A stretch of DNA of 64,000 bases from an uncultured Pelagibacteraceae bacterium (lineage in GTDB: Bacteria > Pseudomonadota > Alphaproteobacteria > Pelagibacterales > Pelagibacteraceae): assembly GCA_902547825.1 (NCBI GenBank), contig CACCPE010000001.1, forward strand, positions 1 to 64,000, read 5' to 3'. Of the stretch, positions 60,156-64,000 are shown piece after piece. Under the pieces are notes generated by a model. The model had not been told where the DNA came from. It saw only the letters and a program-made list of their open reading frames with translations, and searched no databases. Position 1 is the first letter of the stretch, and every line of letters begins with the position of its first letter. Made by a program: the position numbers and the translations under genes.

Positions 60156-60895
60156 AATATAATTATCAAATAATTATTGAATATTTAGGTAAAAACTTAA
60201 TCGGCTGGCAAATTCAAAAAAAAGGGCAATCGATTCAAGGTATAGTTCAAAGAGCTATATCTAAAGCTATAAAAAAAAAAATTAAATTAATTGGTTCTGG
60301 ACGAACAGATGCAGGTGTAAACGCTGAAGGGCAAAGTGCAAATTTTTTTTGTAAGAATGAAATTAAAGATCATTTTAAATTTTTATCTTCCGTAAACTTT
60401 TTCTTAAAAAAATATCAAATTTCAGTTATTGCTTTGAAAAAAAGAAATAGCTTATTTCACGCAAGACATAGTGCAAAAAAAAGACTTTATGAATATATAA
60501 TTATTAATAGATTAGCAAAACTCTCTATTGATCAAGACAGATCATGGTTAATTAAAAAAAAACTTAATATTAAAAAAATGAAAAAGGCTTTAAGATATTT
60601 TACTGGAACACATAATTTCTCTGCTTTAAGATCATCTTCTTGTTCAGCTAAAAGTCCGATCAGAACGATTACTCATGCAGGTTTAAAAATTGTAAACGAT
60701 AAAATTACGATTAGCTTTGAGTCCGAGTCTTTTCTGCAGAAACAAGTAAGATCAATGGTAGGATGTTTAAAGTATGTTGGTGAAAATAAGTGGAAACCAG
60801 ACAAAATTAAAAAAATTATAAAATCAAAAAAAAGAGATGAATGTGCCCCTCCGGCACCTCCGGAAGGATTGTATTTAAAAAAAGTTTTTTATTAA
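60152..60895 (+). CDS. truA: tRNA pseudouridine synthase A (TTG start)
   Basis: IGSGRTDAGVNAEGQSANF; FTGTHNFSALRSSSC; QVRSMVGCLKYVG; 4-nt overlap with fmt. Confidence 0.96.
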   Translation: MKYNYQIIIEYLGKNLIGWQIQKKGQSIQGIVQRAISKAIKKKIKLIGSGRTDAGVNAEGQSANFFCKNEIKDHFKFLSSVNFFLKKYQISVIALKKRNSLFHARHSAKKRLYEYIIINRLAKLSIDQDRSWLIKKKLNIKKMKKALRYFTGTHNFSALRSSSCSAKSPIRTITHAGLKIVNDKITISFESESFLQKQVRSMVGCLKYVGENKWKPDKIKKIIKSKKRDECAPPAPPEGLYLKKVFY

Positions 60896-62031
60896 GAACT
60901 TATTAATTTCAAGTATTTTAGACTTATTTTTTTCCAACTCAATGATTTCGATAATTCAAGGGATTTTTGAGAAAATTTATTACTTTTAATTTTGTTAGAT
61001 TTTAGTTCGTATATTGCTTTATGTAATTCATTGTTATTTTTAAAACTTAATACACTGCTCCCGAAATTTTCTGACACCCTTTTAGAGCATATAACTGGTA
61101 ATCCGTAAGACATATAAGTTAAAACTTTCACTTGCACACCAGTTGCTATTTTTAAATTCGCCAAACCACAAATAGAATTTTTAACATATTTTGAAATATC
61201 TTTTTTTAAACCAAGAACCTCAACTTCAGGCCTACCCAAAAGAAGAAATTTTTTTAATTTATTAACATTTCCTATAATACTGAACTTGATTTGAGGAATT
61301 TTTTTTTTTAATAATGGTAAATCATTTTTTATAAAATCTTTGCAAGCTAAAAAATTAGGAAGATAATCAAGATTGCCAACAAATAAAATTCTAAAATTAT
61401 CCTTAGAAAACTTATATTTATTTTTTACGATATCTACGCATTCATCAATTTGATGTATTTTACCTTTTATTTTTGAATAAATTTTATTAACCTCATTTTT
61501 TGAAAATAAAGTAACTTTATCAAAGTTGGAAAAAATTTTTGTTTCAGTTTTTTTTACTAAAATGCTCTCTAATAGATATATATATTTTAAAGGATTTAGA
61601 ATATTTAAGTAATTGAATGTTTGTAAGTAATTTTCAGAGTATAAATCTCCTATTTCGATGATAGTCTTACCTGTAAAATTTTTTGGCAAATATTGACTTG
61701 ATCTGATGTGATAAAAAAACAAGCAATCATATTGGTAGGCATTCTCTTTTAAATATTCTTTCATCTCTCTTGAATAAAACAGTCCAAATTGAATTGGCTC
61801 AAATTTTAAAAGCGATACAAGGCAGTAAAAAATTTTCAAAAAAAAATTAGAGTCTTTAAAAAATAATATTTTTCTATTTTTAGTTTTTAAATCACCATTT
61901 TTTTTTAAACATACAATATCTAAATTATATTTCTTTTTTAGAAAACTAATAATTTTTAAAGATCTAATTACATCACCCGAGTATCTTCCTGAAAACGGGT
62001 TTCTGGTAGCTACAAATAAAATTTTTTTCAT
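60892..62031 (-). CDS. Glycosyltransferase (GT4-like)
   Basis: ATRNPFSGRYSGDVIRSL, ILFVGNLDYLPNFLACKDFI, GLANLKIATGVQVKVLTYMSYGLPVICS. Confidence 0.87.
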   Translation of the reverse strand: MKKILFVATRNPFSGRYSGDVIRSLKIISFLKKKYNLDIVCLKKNGDLKTKNRKILFFKDSNFFLKIFYCLVSLLKFEPIQFGLFYSREMKEYLKENAYQYDCLFFYHIRSSQYLPKNFTGKTIIEIGDLYSENYLQTFNYLNILNPLKYIYLLESILVKKTETKIFSNFDKVTLFSKNEVNKIYSKIKGKIHQIDECVDIVKNKYKFSKDNFRILFVGNLDYLPNFLACKDFIKNDLPLLKKKIPQIKFSIIGNVNKLKKFLLLGRPEVEVLGLKKDISKYVKNSICGLANLKIATGVQVKVLTYMSYGLPVICSKRVSENFGSSVLSFKNNNELHKAIYELKSNKIKSNKFSQKSLELSKSLSWKKISLKYLKLISS

Positions 62032-62477
62032 CTTTTACTCTTCTTAATCCGCCATCTTGAACCCTCTCGAACAATAAAACCTGCACAATTCTTTGAACGA
62101 CATTTGCAAGGATAATTTTTAAAGTCCTCATCATAACTAAAACCGTAATCGTAAGAAAGCTCATCACCTTTTTTTATATTTTTCATGGCATAAACCCAAA
62201 TTTTTAGACCTTTACCAAAAACTTCACAATTAGGATTACAAGAATGATTGATCAATCTAGCAGTATTAAATTTAAAATCTCCGTCAAGATCAAAACGTTT
62301 GTTTAAATTGAATAGATAAATTGCTTTACCATTGTCAAATTTTGGATCTTCAGCACTTTTTTTAACGGAAATAATTTTACCTTTATATTCTATAATTTTT
62401 GTGCCTTTTTTAATGTTACAATTAGCATAAAGACCATTCTTATCAATTTTTGATTTTTTTATTTTGTATAGTCTCAC
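62028..62477 (-). CDS. SET-domain protein methyltransferase-like with post-SET Cys motif
   Basis: GLYANCNIKKGTKIIEYKGKII, LINHSCNPNCEVF, GDELSYDYGF, YPCKCRSKNCAGFIV. Confidence 0.92.
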   Translation of the reverse strand: MRLYKIKKSKIDKNGLYANCNIKKGTKIIEYKGKIISVKKSAEDPKFDNGKAIYLFNLNKRFDLDGDFKFNTARLINHSCNPNCEVFGKGLKIWVYAMKNIKKGDELSYDYGFSYDEDFKNYPCKCRSKNCAGFIVREGSRWRIKKSKR

Positions 62478-63631
62478 TTAAAATATTCTACCAAAATATT
62501 GTTATATATTTTTGTAAGCTTTTTTAAATCTGATAAGGAAACACATTCATCTACTCTATGCATAGTTTTATTTACTAACCCAAACTCGAGGCAAGGAGAA
62601 ATTTTTTTTATAAATCTTGCATCCGAAGTACCTCCTGTTGTAGAAAATTTTGGATTAATTTTTGTTATTTTTTTTATAATTTTTTTTGCCATAAATGTTG
62701 TTTTTCCAGGTTTTGTTAAAAAAGCTTCTCCGTTTGCAATAAAATTAATTTTATATTTACATTTATTTTTTTTACTAATTTGTCTAACAATCAAGTTAAT
62801 TTTTTTCATGAGCGATGAAGAAGTGTGTAAATTATTATATCTTATATTAAACTGAGCTCTAGCTCTTGCAGGTATAATATTATGAGCTTTATTATCTACA
62901 TTTATGGAAGTAAATTCCAAATTAGAGGGTTGAAAATTTTTGTTACCTTTATCTAACTTTTTTTCTTTAAGTTTTTTACATATAGCAACTAGAGTATTTA
63001 TTGGATTATTTGAAAGGTGTGGATATGCAATATGCCCTTGAGTGCCAGAAATTTCAATTTTTCCTGACAAACTTCCTCTTCTTCCAATTTTTATCATTTC
63101 TCCAAGTTTATTTGGATTAGTTGGCTCGCCCACAATACAAAAATCAATTTTTTCTTTTTTTCTCTTAAGGTAATCTACAACTTTCTTAGTACCATTTATT
63201 GCATATCCCTCTTCATCACCTGTAATTAAAAAACTTATTGATCCATTAAAATTATTGTTCTTAATTAAAAATTTACTTACTGCTGCAGCAAAGCAAGCAA
63301 TTGAACTCTTCATATCATTAGCGCCTCTTCCAATTAAATGATTATTTTTAATTGCTGGTTTGAACGGATTAACAGTCCAATCTTTAAGATTTCCTGGAGG
63401 AACAACATCAGTATGACCGGCGTAGCATAGGTTTGGTCCTTTTTTACCTATTCTTGCATATAGGTTTTTTATTGGCTTGCTTCCTTTACCTTTAAATTCT
63501 AAAATTTTGCAATTAAAGCCTAATTTTTTTAATTTGTTACTTAGAAATTTTATTGCTCCTGCATCTTTAGGAGTAATACTTTGGAATCTTATTAGATCTT
63601 TAGATAATTGTACTTCGTTTATTATAGTCAT
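62474..63631 (-). CDS. dapE: Succinyl-diaminopimelate desuccinylase
   Basis: LCYAGHTDVVPPG, GRGANDMKSSIACF, FLITGDEEG; adjacent to dapD. Confidence 0.95.
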   Translation of the reverse strand: MTIINEVQLSKDLIRFQSITPKDAGAIKFLSNKLKKLGFNCKILEFKGKGSKPIKNLYARIGKKGPNLCYAGHTDVVPPGNLKDWTVNPFKPAIKNNHLIGRGANDMKSSIACFAAAVSKFLIKNNNFNGSISFLITGDEEGYAINGTKKVVDYLKRKKEKIDFCIVGEPTNPNKLGEMIKIGRRGSLSGKIEISGTQGHIAYPHLSNNPINTLVAICKKLKEKKLDKGNKNFQPSNLEFTSINVDNKAHNIIPARARAQFNIRYNNLHTSSSLMKKINLIVRQISKKNKCKYKINFIANGEAFLTKPGKTTFMAKKIIKKITKINPKFSTTGGTSDARFIKKISPCLEFGLVNKTMHRVDECVSLSDLKKLTKIYNNILVEYFK

Positions 63632-64000
63632 TAATCTCTAAGTAAGTCATTTATAGAGGTTTTGCTTCTAGTTTTCTCATCAACTTTTTTAACTATAACT
63701 GCGCAGTACAATGAGGGTCCATCAGGTTTAGATTTGTTAGGTAAGCTTCCGGGAACCACAACCGAATATGCAGGAACTTTGCCATAATGTATTTCTCCAG
63801 AGTTTCTATCTATTATTTTCGTAGATGCACCAATGTAAACACCCATTGATAACACAGCACCTTCCTCAACTAAAACCCCTTCAGCTATTTCAGATCTAGC
63901 ACCAATAAAACAATTATCTTCAATTATAACAGGACCAGCTTGAAGCGGTTCTAGCACACCACCTATACCTGCACCACCAGAAATATGGCAATTTTTTCCA
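63631..64000 (-). CDS. dapD: 2,3,4,5-tetrahydropyridine-2,6-dicarboxylate N-succinyltransferase, 5' part beyond window
   Basis: Frame open to window edge: [60 protein letters not shown]; hexapeptide repeats. The track start at 63957 is an internal GTG. Confidence 0.95.
   Translation of the reverse strand, partial: GKNCHISGGAGIGGVLEPLQAGPVIIEDNCFIGARSEIAEGVLVEEGAVLSMGVYIGASTKIIDRNSGEIHYGKVPAYSVVVPGSLPNKSKPDGPSLYCAVIVKKVDEKTRSKTSINDLLRD

Noticed and set aside
63631-63957. Track ORF 63957 start for dapD
   Set aside because: Start is an internal GTG; conserved DapD sequence ([11 protein letters not shown]) continues to the window edge.
1-64000. CRISPR array, prophage, IS element, rRNA, toxin-antitoxin or defence island
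   Set aside because: No regularly spaced repeats, cas, integrase, transposase, rRNA or recognisable defence genes found on either strand.

Overview
AT-rich, densely packed bacterial chromosome segment. Gene content and style suggest an alphaproteobacterium of the SAR11/Pelagibacterales type (inference from protein sequences and composition; no search was run). Roughly 55 genes are supported. They include a TAXI-type TRAP transporter, the pyruvate dehydrogenase genes aceE-aceF, acetoacetyl-CoA synthetase and thiolase, gltD-gltB, and a surface-glycan cluster (O-antigen ligase, GT39-like, two SDR epimerases, GT2, uppP). The translation block thrS-infC-rpmI-rplT-pheS-pheT-lepA is also present, along with trkH, class I lysyl-tRNA synthetase, pyrD, rpmB, a dnaJ-like/cobS/cobT/bolA cluster, aroB-aroK, def-fmt-truA and dapE-dapD. 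There are two tRNAs, Arg(ACG) and Ser(GGA). I saw no CRISPR array, rRNA, prophage or transposon. Main leads: (1) an unlisted 58-aa Cys-rich zinc-ribbon ORF at 17203-17379 (-) with two tandem Fur-box-like sites upstream, each matching 16/19 of the classical consensus and lying 42 bp apart; (2) an AceE with an N-terminal lipoyl domain; (3) a 13-bp perfect hairpin with nested direct repeats at 15675-15719; (4) glycosyltransferase genes directly abutting both tRNAs; (5) cobS/cobT next to a J-domain protein and BolA with no other cobalamin genes in the window; (6) HDAC-family and SET-domain proteins in one window; (7) several short membrane ORFs absent from the ORF track.
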